Assembly: GCF_050436995.1 (NCBI RefSeq)
Contig: NC_134775.1
Span: forward strand, 1,217,124 to 1,281,123
Direction of reading: 5' to 3'
Length of the DNA stretch: 64,000 nt
Origin: Anticarsia gemmatalis
Taxonomy: Eukaryota; Arthropoda; Insecta; Lepidoptera; Erebidae
Positions 20,198-30,750 of the stretch are shown piece after piece. The translations under genes were made by a program, and so were the position numbers. Every line of letters starts with the position of its first letter. Position 1 is the stretch's first letter. Under the pieces are notes generated by a model. It did no database searches and was not told where the DNA came from. It saw only the letters and a program-made list of their open reading frames with translations.

Positions 20198-21991
20198 AAA
20201 TTAATAACCGGTCTCAGAATACCATTCAACAAGATACCGCCGTTAGTTCTCCCTACCTTAGATGTTTTAACAAAGTATCAAACTCGAACATCACAATTAA
20301 TGTCAACAGAAATTCAAAATTTAATTCAGTTAAAAGTCTTAGAACCGGCCCCTCTGACACCGTCTTTTATCTCGCCTCTATTCATAATTCCGAAATCCAA
20401 CGGGAAAAGTCGAACAATTTTCAATCTCAAGGCATTAAATCAGTATATGAAACCAAGGCATTTCCGTCTGTTCCACCATCACGGATGAAATTTTCTACAA
20501 CACGGAGATTGGATGGTGAAATTGGACTTAAGTCAAGCTTATTACCATCTACCTGTAAAGGAAGCACACAGAAGGTTTCTCCGGATCAGTTATCAAGGTC
20601 AACTGTTACAAATGACGTGTCTACCGTTCGGCCTTGCAGCAGCGCCTCGGATTTTAGCGTCGGTAACGAACTGGACCGCAGAAATACTTCGCAAAAAGGG
20701 ACTGAGGTTAGTGGTATATTTAGACGATTATCTGATAATACATCAGGACAGAACTATGCTTGCAGCACAGATAGAAATTGCAATAAAGTTTTTGACCAGT
20801 CTGGGTTGGTGGATCAATGTGGAGAAATCGGTAACAACACCAACCAGGGTAATCGATTTTCTGGGAATTACATGGAACACCAAATTCAACACGAAGTTCC
20901 TACCCTCGGAGAAAATACAACGAATTCGGCAGATGTTACGAGTACGACTCGAAGCCGGCAGCTGGAACCTAAAACAGGCGCAACGCCTATTAGGTCACCT
21001 CAACTTTGCAACCTTCATCACCCACCGGGGAAGGTTGCATTGCCGCTTATTGCAGCGACACAGCAACAAACTCAGAAAGTATCCACGATCGCAGATTCAG
21101 TTCCCAGAAGAGGTACATACAGAACTAAAATGGTGGATGGAGAATATCAATCAGAAGTCAGCGATTCATCCCCAAAGAATGCCGACGAACCACGTCATCA
21201 CCGACGCGTCGGACATTCAATGGGGAGCTCTGGTGAACAACGACATGGTAAAAGGCCTCTGGGAACAACATCAGGTAAGATGGCATAGCAATCTGAAGGA
21301 GATGTATGGTGTGATAGCCGCTATATCAACCAAAGCAATGGAGCTCCAGAATTCTACAGTAATCCTTCAGAGCGACAACAAAACAGTCGTGTCCTATATA
21401 AAAAACGAAGGAGGAACACGATCACGTCAATTGGTAGATCTGACCCATCAGCTGCTGGAATTAGTAGATCACCTCAACATTGTGTTTCGGCCTCACCACC
21501 TACCAGGCCTGTGCAACATCGAAGCAGATCACTTCTCACGAAATCGCGCAGCTGCCGAGTGGCACCTCACAAGAGAAGAGACATCGAGACTGTTCAGCAT
21601 GTGGGGCACACCAGACCTAGACCTCTTTGCGTCACAGACAACACATGTTGTAGAAAACTATGTTTCGCTAGACTTGTCAGACTCGAACGCCTACTTTCAC
21701 GACGCGTTCAGCAGATCCTGGCATTACCGACTTGCATGGCTGTTCCCGCCGCCCAGCCTAATACCCAGGGTGCTCGATCACCTCAACTCAGCCTCAGGTC
21801 AGTACATTCTAGTAGCACCCAAGTGGACGAAGCCTTTTTGGTGGCCAGACCTGAAAAATCGTGCTCTGAAGCGTCCTGTGAAACTCAGAAATCTGGAGAA
21901 GACGCTGGTGGACACAGCGACAATGCTACCGCCGGCACAAGTCTGCAAGTTACACCTGGAAGCTTGGCTCATTTCGGGTGGGATACTCTGA
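20198..21991 (+). pseudogene. DIRS-like RT, RNase H and methyltransferase-like ORF
   Basis: The frame is open from 20198 to the TGA at 21989-21991, except for a TGA at 20486-20488. RT motifs: SPLFIIPKSNGKSRTIFNLKALNQ before the stop; then VKLDLSQAYYHLPV, LPFGLAAAPRIL and the catalytic VVYLDDYL at about 20720-20743. RNase H: VITDASDIQWGALV (about 21204-21245) and the LQSDNKTVVSYI block. The C-terminal part (DLFASQTTHVV, WLFPPPSLIPRVL, VAPKWTKPFWWPDL) is the Dam-like methyltransferase-type region known after RNase H in DIRS elements. A second large open frame overlapping at 20485-21288 is a shadow. Confidence 0.88.
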
Positions 21992-21998
21992 CGGGTAA

Positions 21999-22955
21999 TT
22001 GGACGCTGCAAGAGAAACAGTTATTGTCATCGTGCTGGAGACAGTCTACAAAAAAAATAAAACTTATGCCCCCATTTGGAGTAGATGGGTGAGATTCTGT
22101 CAAGAAAAAAGCATTAATTTTCGTTTACCGGAACCAGTAAACGTAGCTAGGTATCTAGGTTATCTATTTTTGACTGACGGTCTCTCTTACAGAACGATAC
22201 TGGTTCATAAATCAGTTATTGCTTCCGTTTGCGAAACAATATCTGATATTAAAATTACTGCAAACCCAATAGTAAAACACATACTGAAAGCTATTTCCGT
22301 GGCAAGACCGGCGTCTTCTCAATTACCAATTTCGGATGCTAGGGTTTTGATAAGGTTCTTAAAGAGTTACAATATTAATTTAAATAGTTTATATCAAGTA
22401 TCTAGACACACAGCTGCTATTTTACTTTTGTGTTCTGGTCGTAGAGCGCACGATTTAACTCTTTTACATACTGATAGTCAACATTTTGTACATAACACTG
22501 ATTCGATTACGTTGCACCCTGTTTTCGGGTCCAAAACTGACTCATCTTCATTCCAACAATCTAGCTGGACATTCTTGACCGCACCGGATAAAAGAGTCGA
22601 TACATTATATTGGATACGTACTTTAGTAAATATGACACAAGGGACCCGGGAAAATATTACTAATTTATTCTTAGCAACTAGACGTCCTACAAGGCCAGCT
22701 ACTGCAGCTATGATTGGTGGATGGATAAAGAGGCTTCTAGCTGATGCTGGTATTCAGGCGTCAGCTGGAAGCTGTAGATCAGCAGTCTCATCTTTAAATT
22801 GGGTAGAAAATTACCATATTTATGATATTTTAGCTAAGGCTAATTGGCAGCATGAATGTACTTTTAAAAAGTTTAATCTGAAACAGATCAATACTTCTAA
22901 TAGGGATATTAGATCAGAAAAATCTCTATCGCAATATTTTCAACCTGATTCATAA
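21999..22955 (+). pseudogene. DIRS-like tyrosine recombinase
   Basis: 318 codons after an in-frame TAA at 21996-21998; no ATG is near the start, so translation probably depended on the upstream frame. Residues 15-110 form the DNA-binding core-like domain (YAPIWSRWVRFCQ, VARYLGYLFLTDGLSYRTI). The catalytic part shows the first Arg box (LLCSGRRAHDL), a second Arg (SCRSAVSSL) and a C-terminal TFKKFN. In DIRS recombinases I would expect the nucleophilic Tyr at that last position, and here it reads Asn. The protein should insert circular cDNA without target duplication. Apart from the suspect Tyr the frame is intact. Confidence 0.8.
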
Positions 22956-23122
22956 TACTTTTAAGGAAATATTTTGATTTATACCTAGCATCTTAGTCAA
23001 TGTGCATTTAAATTTACAATATAATATGTTCAATCACATTGTTGCGTTTTAATTTAATATTGTTCCAATTTGTTTGTAACCATCATACAAGCCACCAGGA
23101 GATAACAAACAATCTCTCATAA
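22956..23122. other. 3' non-coding part of DIRS-like element
   Basis: AT-rich stretch after the recombinase ORF with no gene. Confidence 0.6.
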
Positions 23123-23212
23123 GGGACTTCGGACGTCAAACGGAACGCATAATATAAAAATTTTACCTTCAAATAAAATTTGTATTATGCTTCCAATGAC
23201 GTCCAAAGTCCC
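23123..23212. repeat. 90-bp imperfect palindrome at DIRS-like right end
   Basis: The left arm (GGGACTTCGGACGTC... 23123-23165) is the inverted complement, with some mismatches, of the right arm (...GACGTCCAAAGTCCC, 23170-23212). It could form a hairpin of about 43 bp. Confidence 0.85.
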
Positions 23213-23387
23213 AGTAATGTCTTCCTGGTATTAAACCATTATGAGCCGTACAATGACGAAGATGGCGGCTTGTAGTTGGTAGGTAGCTTAGCGGCGGACC
23301 GGAAGTAGTAGGTGGCGCTGCTAGCGCATTTAGGAAGCGGAAGTAGCGACATCTAGCGACCAGGCGAGGCGAAAGAATCGATGTACT

Positions 23388-23458
23388 CTCTCATAAGGGA
23401 CTTCGGACGTCATTGGAAGCATAATACAAATTTTATTTGAAGGTAAAATTTTTATATT
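23388..23458. repeat. Third copy of the DIRS-like terminal repeat
   Basis: TCTCTCATAAGGGACTTCGG and onward repeats the sequence at 23113-23136 directly. The following 23409-23458 is the inverted complement of the palindrome's right arm (23160-23203). The 23213-23387 segment between them is CpG-rich and without a gene. Confidence 0.85.
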
Positions 23459-23929
23459 GTCGCTTTGTTCCATTTGTTCTTGCAAAATTCTATTCGATAT
23501 TTACACGCTCATTCATACTTCATACAAGCGTGGTGCGACTCGAAAAGTAGATGGCCGTACTGACGCGTGACGCCGCGACCGCGCGTGGATGTTACAAAGA
23601 TGGGATGCGACAAAATGGATGCTAAGTAATTCTCCGGGGATTATGAATTATGATAAGTTAGTTTCTTTGATAAGAATATTAATGGATATTGATTGTTATC
23701 ATTGTTATGTACCTACATTTTTTATGGTTTAATTAAATAAATGTTTCGTGTTTATTTTATTTACTTTAATCTGATTTTATGTTATAAATATCAAAGTATT
23801 TTAAACTTACATCAATAATGTTTGTAATGTTATTTGGTATTTGAATAAAACTACAATGCAACGAGTGACAACTGTGACAAGTAAAAATAGTAATGCCATA
23901 TCAATATTTTATTGAATCTAATCTCTCGC

Positions 23930-24224
23930 TGGTATCCTAACTCGTCGCTCGTCACCAAATCGGCGGCGCGCGCGCGGACGGCGCGGAGGGAGCGGGTGGC
24001 GCGGGGGGGCGGCGCGAGTGTGCGGAGAGGCGCCGGCGGCTCTCTTTGATTGATAGTTCGAGCAATTCGCTCGCGGAAGACGGAAGCTCTTCACCGGTGT
24101 CGTTCGTTATGTCCTATTCGTCGTGTCGTGTGTGAACTGTTGTTTATTATTACTTGTTATTGTTCCAGTTTTGAGTTGTTAGTGTTTTTATTGTTATTAT
24201 TTTTCTTGTTATTGTTTTCGAAGT
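23930..24224 (+). promoter_or_regulatory. CpG-rich candidate host promoter / 5' UTR
   Basis: From 23960 to about 24120 GC content and CpG density are far above the surrounding AT-rich DNA (CGGCGGCGCGCGCGCGG and similar). A T-rich leader-like stretch then runs up to the provirus insertion point (AAGT at 24221-24224). No transposon signature is seen here. With 46361-46446 and 48893-48911 it could form one interrupted first exon. The 23465-23930 stretch before it is AT-rich and holds no gene I can see. Confidence 0.4.
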
Positions 24225-24489
24225 AGTTATGGTAACACCTACACCTTCAGCCTTAGATTAAGTTTAGAATATAGTTTATGCTTAGCCAGCAGAATGCTGA
24301 CAATTCATAGAAGTAAGATAAGCCGGGCCCAACGGATGTGTCTCTCCTGAGGATCTAACGCTCGTAAACAATCCAGAATTAAAACAGCCTCCGAATCGGC
24401 TACACATGTATTTTTGTGTTTAATTTCTCACTTTAATTTTAATTAAATTAGTTTTTAAAAAATTGTTTCCCCGCTCCGGAAACAAGAGT
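24225..24489 (+). repeat. 5' LTR of provirus copy 2
   Basis: 265 bp, AGTTATGG...AAGAGT. Compared by eye with the 3' LTR there are about seven single-base changes plus two small length-changing patches, roughly 4 percent divergence. Confidence 0.92.
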
Positions 24490-24500
24490 GGCGCAGCCGG
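24489..24500 (+). other. Primer binding site of provirus copy 2
   Basis: TGGCGCAGCCGG overlaps the last base of the LTR, the same 12 bases as in copy 1. Serine-tRNA type. Confidence 0.82.
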
Positions 24501-24518
24501 TAGGATTTCACTCAGTTA

Positions 24519-24979
24519 TCATTAGTGGTCTCGAACCTACCGATTTTTCGGTATTTCTACCGATTCTGGCTCTGTCCTACCGAAATACCGAAATGCAATG
24601 ATTTTTCCACGATTTCTGCTGATGACACTCAAATGTTTCTTTTCTTGTCTACTTTCATTTTCCAAATTTTATCACTGCCTTATTCGGCTGCCAACGTTGA
24701 ACGCATCTTTTCCCATATTAATCTCATGAAAACTAAACAGTGAAATAGGCTGTCTACTCAGTCGGTTAGTGGTCTTTTACACGCAAAACGACTTTTAAAT
24801 AGTGCTAATTGTTATGACTTCGAAATTAATTTAAATATGACCGAGGCTTTAGCTATAGGCTATATAACATCACGCTACGGTTATTAGGAGCGGAGTAGCA
24901 ATGAAAAATGTAACAAAAACGGGGAAAATTCCCACCCATTCTCTTAGGTGACGCAAGCGAAGTTGCGCGGGTCAGCTAG
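24519..24979 (+). mobile_element. Helitron-like non-autonomous element carrying a hAT fragment
   Basis: It ends with a short hairpin (GCAA, GCGAAG, TTGC) and GGGTCAGCTAG followed by T, matching the Helitron 3' rule (CTAG end, host T, no target duplication). The last 135 bp (24843-24979) match the Helitron-like element at 30751-31003 in reverse complement. The 5' part instead holds a hAT-type coding fragment. The start at TC (24519, after A) is only suggested. Confidence 0.55.
24640..24870 (+). pseudogene. hAT transposase C-terminal (dimerisation) fragment
   Basis: Reads LPYSAANVERIFSHINLMKTKQ, a clear hAT C-terminal dimerisation motif (families show A-x-x-ER-x-FS followed by K.K.RNRL). An in-frame TGA follows at 24741-24743; the same frame then continues with RLSTQSVSGLLHAKRLL, also typical. 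Only the last 70 or so residues are present. It lies inside a Helitron-like element in the provirus leader. It is a fossil, not a working transposase. Confidence 0.75.
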
Positions 24980-25727
24980 TAAAAGAAATAAACGATTTGA
25001 TTGAATATTGTATTTTTTGTCATATACCGATATTGGGTACGAAATAAGACGAATATACCGATATATGTTGGCAACTTCACCGATTTCGTACTATTACGTT
25101 CGAGAACACTTTATCATAGATTTTCCGCGGTAAACTCTAAATCGTCGCGCCGCGAATTTCGACGACGAGTGGAATCCGACGAATCAAACAAATAACTCTT
25201 GGAACGTGAGTTCGAGTAAGAAACAACCGGTATGGGAACCAATAAACAGTCTGCCTGGGACCACGGCGAGTGCAACCTGCGCCGAAACGTTAGGCATTTT
25301 AAGGTAAAATGCGTGTTCGCGTTAATTCCCGTATTCTATTATACATTAAACATGCAACGCGAGAGTTTAAAAGTTATAACCGGTATGGGAGTCGCAGTCG
25401 GTTGGTGAGTGAATTTTTTCGCCAATCCTTGTTCCGCTATCCTCCTATTTCCTATATTAATATAATTACATTATTTTGAGATCAAAACTCTCTCATTATA
25501 ACGTGTCCAATTGTTTATGTTATAAGTTCCATTGTTCTTATCTCTGTGCTATAAATAGAATATACAGAGTAGTTTGAAAGACAGAGAATATAAATCTTTT
25601 CTGTCATAATTATAAAATGTGTTTTAAATGTCTCTTAAATATGTTTTAAATGTGTCTTTTTAAAGTATAAAGTAACGTGTATGAGATTTTACACATATTT
25701 TATATAATAATATAAATTTTATACATA
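24980..25727 (+). other. Provirus leader, non-coding
   Basis: Sequence between the Helitron-like element and the pogo-like element, in the place of the provirus 5' leader. No gene is recognised. Confidence 0.5.
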
Positions 25728-26322
25728 GGGGAAAGGTGTACGAGACGATCCTTCGAGGGAAGATGATCCTTTTAGATTGCAACGAAACTAGTAGCGTCAT
25801 CTAGTTGTTTTTATTGGTAAAATGTAGACCCCGATGTCCCCCCGCCTCAGTCAAACGTAATGGCGTCATGAGTGACAGTCAAAGTTTTTGTAGAAGAAAA
25901 CAAAAATTGAGTGACGTCGATCTAAGGTAAGGTTCACTTTAAGTTCATGTCTAATGTGTTCTAGGTACTTAATTGTTGAGGCTGTTGTATTAGTTAGCTT
26001 TGGATACTGCTCTATTTTGTTTTTTTAGCAGCATGGTAACAGTTGAGACCGCATAGGTTATGTTATCGAACATTGAATAAAAAAGTTTATGTTGGGGCAA
26101 GATGATTATGTTAACGATGTACAAGATGATTCCCACGGATCATCTTGTACACCGGTAGCATAATCATCCTACTATTACGGGGATATTTTTTAACCTGTTG
26201 TAGGTATGTTATTACCTTTCAGTTTATGTATTTTTTCTAATAAATATAACTTATCTAATTAATATGACCTGCCTGCATTATTATAAAAAAAAGTTTAAAA
26301 ATACCTTCTTTTGTTTTAGACC

Positions 26323-27974
26323 ATGCCTCGTAATTATAAAAGGAAAACAAACCGCAGGTTGTGGTCGGAAGAGTCGATGCTCAAAGCGCTGGATGCTGTT
26401 CAAAACGGCATACCATTTAGAACAGCAAGTAAGCAGTTTGGAGTGCCTATAATGTCATTGAAGAGGCGGACTAAAGGCAAAAACAAAGTGGCTGTCGGTG
26501 CAATAAAATATTTAGGTGGAAAAAAAACAGTTTTTACGGCAGGACAGGAAATTGAGCTCGTGCAGCACATTAAAGATATGGAGACGAGAATGTACGGATT
26601 AACACGACAAGATGTTGTATCGTTAGCATATCAACTTGCTGTAAAAAATAATATCGCCCATCCTTTCCGGAACGAAAAAGCAGGATATAATTGGCTAAGA
26701 GGATTCCGTCAACGGCATCCAGATATAGCGCTTCGGGCGCCTGAATCCACTTCAACTGCTCGAGCACGGGCCTTTAATAAACCAGTGGTAGATAAGTTTT
26801 ATGCCACATTAAAATGTGTTCAAGAGGTGAAAACCATCCATCCCACCGTATCTACAACGTTGACGAGACTGGCATTTCTACAGTGCCTACCAAAAATACA
26901 AAGGTGTTTGCAACAACTGGACGTAAACAAGTAGCACGAGTTACATCAGCTGAAAGGGGGGAGACTACAACAGGTGTAATTTGTATGTCTGCTTCTGGAG
27001 CGTTTATTCCACCCATGTTCATCTTTCGAAGGGTTCGTATGAAGATAGAACTACTAGATGGCGCACCGCCAGGCTCCGCCTGGGCCTGTAATTCATCTGG
27101 TTGGATGAATCTGGAAGTTTTTACCAAATGGTTTGACCATTTTTTAAGCCACACGAAACCTTCTGCGGAAGATCCAGTGCTGTTGGTTTTGGATGGCCAT
27201 CTTTCACACACAAAAAATTTGGAATTGATTTTAAAAGCTCGAGAAAACCACGTCACTATTGTCTGTCTGCCTCCACACTGCACCCATAGACTGCAACCTT
27301 TAGACGTCAGCTTGATGTATCCCTTGAGCATTTATCACAATCAGTCACTCGAAAAATGGATGAACAACAATCCTGGCAGACCAGTGACTGTATTTCAGAT
27401 TGCAAAGATTTTTGGAGAGGCTTATTTAAAAGCAGCAGTCCCAATAAATGCCATCAATGGGTTTGCCAAAACCGGCATATTTCCTTTCAACCCAGATGTA
27501 TTCACCGAAGCTGATTTTATTGCTGCTGCAACGACAGAAATGGAATTTAATGAAGATTCCAGTGTAGTAGAAGTGCCAACAACGGGTTCAAACACAGGTC
27601 AACTACCGGCCACTGATCCTTCACTACAAACCCTCACATCACAGGACTGTGTAGATTTGCAGAATAAAACACCGTCACCAACTCCTGTAAATAATAGGAA
27701 TATTTCATTTCGCAGTCCTTTGTCCCCGTTACCATCTACGAGCTACGCACGCAACTCAACTGTTTCGCCATCCATTCTTGAAGATAGTCAATATGATCAT
27801 TTTAATGTAAAGCCAGCCCAAATTCATCCATTGCCAAAAATTGTGGGTAAAAGAAGCCATCTTAAGAGAAAACGAATAGACACGTCAATATTAACTAGCA
27901 CGCCATACAAAAATTATTTAGAGGAAGAAAGAAATAAAAAGACTGCAAAACAAAATAGAAAAACAAATAAATAA
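26323..27974 (+). pseudogene. pogo-type transposase (frameshifted)
   Basis: Starts at the ATG at 26323. Residues 1-60 are an HTH-psq-like DNA-binding domain (KALDAVQNGIPFRTASKQFGV), followed by a CENP-B-type region (PFRNEKAGYNWLRGFRQRHP). The frame shifts by one base near 26825-26840. The DDE_1 catalytic core continues in the other frame (26814-27974) with YNVDETG, LVLDGHLSHTKN and HRLQPLDVS, giving the D, D, D residues of pogo transposases. A TAA at 27972-27974 then splits off the PHD tail. It would cut and paste the element at TA sites. Two lesions make it inactive. Confidence 0.9.
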
Positions 27975-28262
27975 CAACAAAATGTAAAAAAAAATCATCC
28001 TAAAAAGAAAGGGAAGGGAGTAGGCAAAGGAATGTCAAACAAAAGGAAGAATATTGTGTTAGAGTCGTCTGAAGAAGAAGACGCAGAATGTCTTTTTTGT
28101 ACGGAAACATTTTCCAAAGAGGATAGGGGCGAGGGATGGATTAAATGTTGTGGATGCCAAAGATGGGGCCACGTAGCTTGTGCAGGGATAGATAGCGATG
28201 ACGATGAGTTTACATGCGATTGGTGTAGAAATAAAACGCCAGGAAAATGCTTAGAATTATAA
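27975..28262 (+). pseudogene. PHD-finger tail of the pogo-type transposase
   Basis: In the same frame as the catalytic part, beyond the TAA at 27972. A Lys-rich linker is followed by ATG 28032 and a compact PHD-type zinc finger: CLFC, KCCGCQRWGHVAC and CDWC give the C4-H-C3 pattern. PHD fingers read histone H3 tails, and some insect pogo/jerky-type transposases end with one, so this is probably a C-terminal domain separated by a nonsense change. It could in principle be made as a separate 76-residue protein. The stop is at 28260-28262. Confidence 0.75.
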
Positions 28263-28908
28263 TTTGTTTTTTTTTTTAGTTTAATCTAGATTTGGTTCTT
28301 TGTTAAAGGTAGTAGTCATATTATTTGTTTTTTGTTTTTCTTAAATGTTGATTTTGGGTAGTGACATTTATTTTACTGGATTATTTTTAAAAGATAAGTT
28401 TAGTTACTTTAGAAGAATGTTTAACTATGTTAAAACTTTACTTACGACTATACGACTGATATCTGTGATGATTGTTTCAAAGAAATTTAATTATAGTTGG
28501 GACTGATTATTAATTAATAAGACTGGTTCATTATCTGCAATAGGATTTTGGATTTTGATTTTATTTTATTAAAGATATACTAAACTCTGATTATGGTTTT
28601 ATTTTGATAATTCTACCAGAACCTATGAAGATTCCGACATACGAGTGGGGCAACATGATCCTGGGATCATCTTGCCACCACCGCAAGAATCATCTTGGAC
28701 ACCGGGGTGTACAAGATGATCCTTTTCTAACGTTTTAAAAATGTAATCAAAAATAATATAATATCTTATAAAACTAAAATTTTGAGTATGACAACATTAA
28801 GCCAGATAAATTTACTATGTATATACGTTTTTATATCCGCGCTAAGTAGAATATTATATAAACTACAAGCATTTTCCCTTAAGTGAATCATCTCGTACAC
28901 CTTTCCCC
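28263..28908 (+). other. 3' non-coding part of pogo-like element
   Basis: AT-rich and without a gene. 28640-28730 is dense in GATGATC/GATCATC motifs close to the right inverted repeat. Confidence 0.7.
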
Positions 28909-29064
28909 TACATATAATATTAAAATCAATTTAAAACTCTTAGCAATTACATTTTGCTTTATACTATTGTTCAATTTGATTTACCTGTGTTAATTGTTTT
29001 ATTTTTTTAATCTTGTGATTTTTATTACTAGTGATTTATCTGTGTCGTACATTACTCTGTTAAA

Positions 29065-30380
29065 ATGTCGAACCCTACTATCGAAACTGTTCCTACTGTC
29101 GAACAAATACCAAAGGAAATTATTCAATTAATTAATACCTTTATATAATGGGGATAAAAGACTGTTAAATCTTTATTTGAAAAAGTGCCAATATGTCCTT
29201 GAGCGATACAAGGGAAGCCATGAGCAAAATCTTTACGTGTATAACGTGTTAACTAGCCGTTTGCGAGACGACGCAGCCGCACTTCTATCAGAACGCGAAG
29301 ATATTGTGACGGTCCACATTTCGGGAATTACTCATCCAACATTTCGGAGACCCACGTAGCGAAGCTTGTATAAATATTGAACTTGAATCTTTAAAAATTA
29401 AACCCGGTGAAAGTTATTTTGAATTTTGTAACAGAATCCAAAGTGTCCGATCAGCTCTAATGTCCAAGGTCAACATGATCGATGATACAGATTTGGAACG
29501 CGCGAAATCGATTATTTATAACAATACGGCTATGAATGTATTTTTGTATAATCTTCCTGAGAATATGATACGTATTGTAAGACTTAAGGCACCCGAAACA
29601 TTAGAAGCGGCATTCAGTTTAGTACTTGAGGAAGTTAATTTCTTAGAGCAGTATAATGCCAAAAACCGTACCCAAGATCAATCTCATAGTTCAGGATCAA
29701 GGTTAGTAATGACTCCAGCTGGATACAAACCTTTATTACCTGGTAATATGAGTGCACCAAAATTTAATTTCGGTATTCCCCAAAATAAAATGTTTCAAGG
29801 TCAACCATCTAATGCATGAGCATCACGCCAACAATTTAGCTACGTACCCCAAACACAACAATTCGGGTACAAGGCACCTCAACAGTTTGGATATAAGCCA
29901 CCTCAACAGTTTGGATATAAGCCACCTCAACCGTTTGGCTATAGACCATATGTGCCGCAAAATTTTGGCTATAGACCTCCACAACCTCAACAGTTAGGCT
30001 ATAGACCTTCACAACCTCAACCGTTTGGCTATAGGCATCCTCCACCTCAACCGTTTGGATATAAACCACCACAACAGTTTAGTTTCAAACCCCCTACTAA
30101 TTTCAATGTTCCTCAACAACAAAAACCGCAATTGCAAAACACAGACGTTTCCATGCGTACAGCACAGCCTAAATCAAATGTGCCACAAGGTTTCAAAGTA
30201 AATGAATTATGTACCGAATATTATGAGCCTTATTACGAAGAGTATGACCCTAATTATAACGATGAATATAACTATGACTTAAATTATTATGATGAAACAA
30301 TTGATTATGAACAACAAACGGAAGCTGAAATTCATGATGAAAATTTTCGAGAAATAGCCTCGAACAGCAAGAAGTCTTAG
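29065..30380 (+). pseudogene. gag: Gag of provirus copy 2 (broken)
   Basis: ATG at 29065; the first segment stops at about 29146, coding continues in the next frame (about 29147-29300), shifts again near 29300-29330, and then stays in one frame (29330-30380) broken by a TGA at 29817-29819. The middle part matches the capsid-like domain of copy 1 (HFGDPR, ESYFEFCNRIQ, MNVFLYNLPENMIRIVRLKAPETLE). The C-terminal tail holds about a dozen short FGYKPPQ / FGYRPPQPQ repeats and then an acidic Tyr-rich segment, unlike the Asn-rich tail of copy 1. No zinc knuckle is seen. The gene is dead. Confidence 0.82.
30341..30347 (+). other. Probable -1 frameshift heptamer (gag/pol, copy 2)
   Basis: Gag codons GAA AAT TTT CGA contain A AAT TTT. 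A -1 slip here enters the protease frame, which is open past the gag stop at 30378-30380. Same heptamer and register as copy 1. Confidence 0.75.
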
Positions 30381-30750
30381 AACTAAATTTTGATTCTAAT
30401 TTAAAATTACCTTATATTTACATAGAAGAAATAGACGCGAAAATGATGATAGACACGGGTAGTATGCGCTCTTTTATTAGCCCTAGGAAAGCGTACGAAT
30501 ATTTCAGTGACTATATAAGCAAAGAAAATTTCCACGTAGTCAGTACACATGCTACTAGTGCCCATGACGAAGTTATTGACATACCACTTTTACCTACTTT
30601 TGTTAGTAACGACTGGCATAAGGTATACGATGTTGATATAAGATATGACGGACTTATCGGTAATGTTCTATTACAACAATTAGGCACTGTTATTGATCTG
30701 AAAGAACAAACCTTACGAACCAATTCTACTAGTATTCCAATTATTAATAA
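30347..30750 (+). pseudogene. pol: Protease part of pol, provirus copy 2
   Basis: The -1 frame runs on from the frameshift heptamer. The catalytic MIDTGSMRSFISP motif lies at about 30446-30484, matching LDTGSQRSFLSP of copy 1, and DVDIRYDGLIGNVLL at about 30630-30675 matches its second conserved block. It should release mature Gag and Pol proteins as a dimer. The frame is cut at 30750 by a Helitron-like insertion and resumes at 31004. Confidence 0.85.

Larger units (their letters stand above)
18520..23465 (+). mobile_element. DIRS-like retrotransposon (tyrosine recombinase type)
   Basis: Order: gag-like ORF (19279-20124), RT/RNase H/methyltransferase-like ORF (20198-21991), tyrosine recombinase ORF (21999-22955), then palindromic and inverted repeats at 23123-23458. 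This gene order and the lack of an integrase or LTRs are diagnostic of DIRS-type elements. The left end is uncertain: 18525-18560 weakly resembles the right-end sequence 23190-23225. Two in-frame stops show it is inactive. Confidence 0.85.
25728..28908 (+). mobile_element. pogo-like DNA transposon with TA duplication
   Basis: Terminal inverted repeats of about 24 bp begin GGGGAAAGGTGTACGAGA on both sides (25728 and the complement ending 28908), each flanked by TA (25726-25727, 28909-28910). It contains a pogo/jerky-type transposase remnant and a PHD-finger tail. Inside both ends the motif GATGATCC / GGATCATC recurs many times. It is inserted in the provirus leader. Confidence 0.92.

Noticed and set aside
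20485..21288. 267-codon ORF within the DIRS-like RT region
   Set aside because: It is in another frame over clear RT/RNase H coding and has no motifs.
26852..27331. 159-codon minus-strand ORF in the pogo element
   Set aside because: Antisense shadow of the DDE_1 catalytic core.
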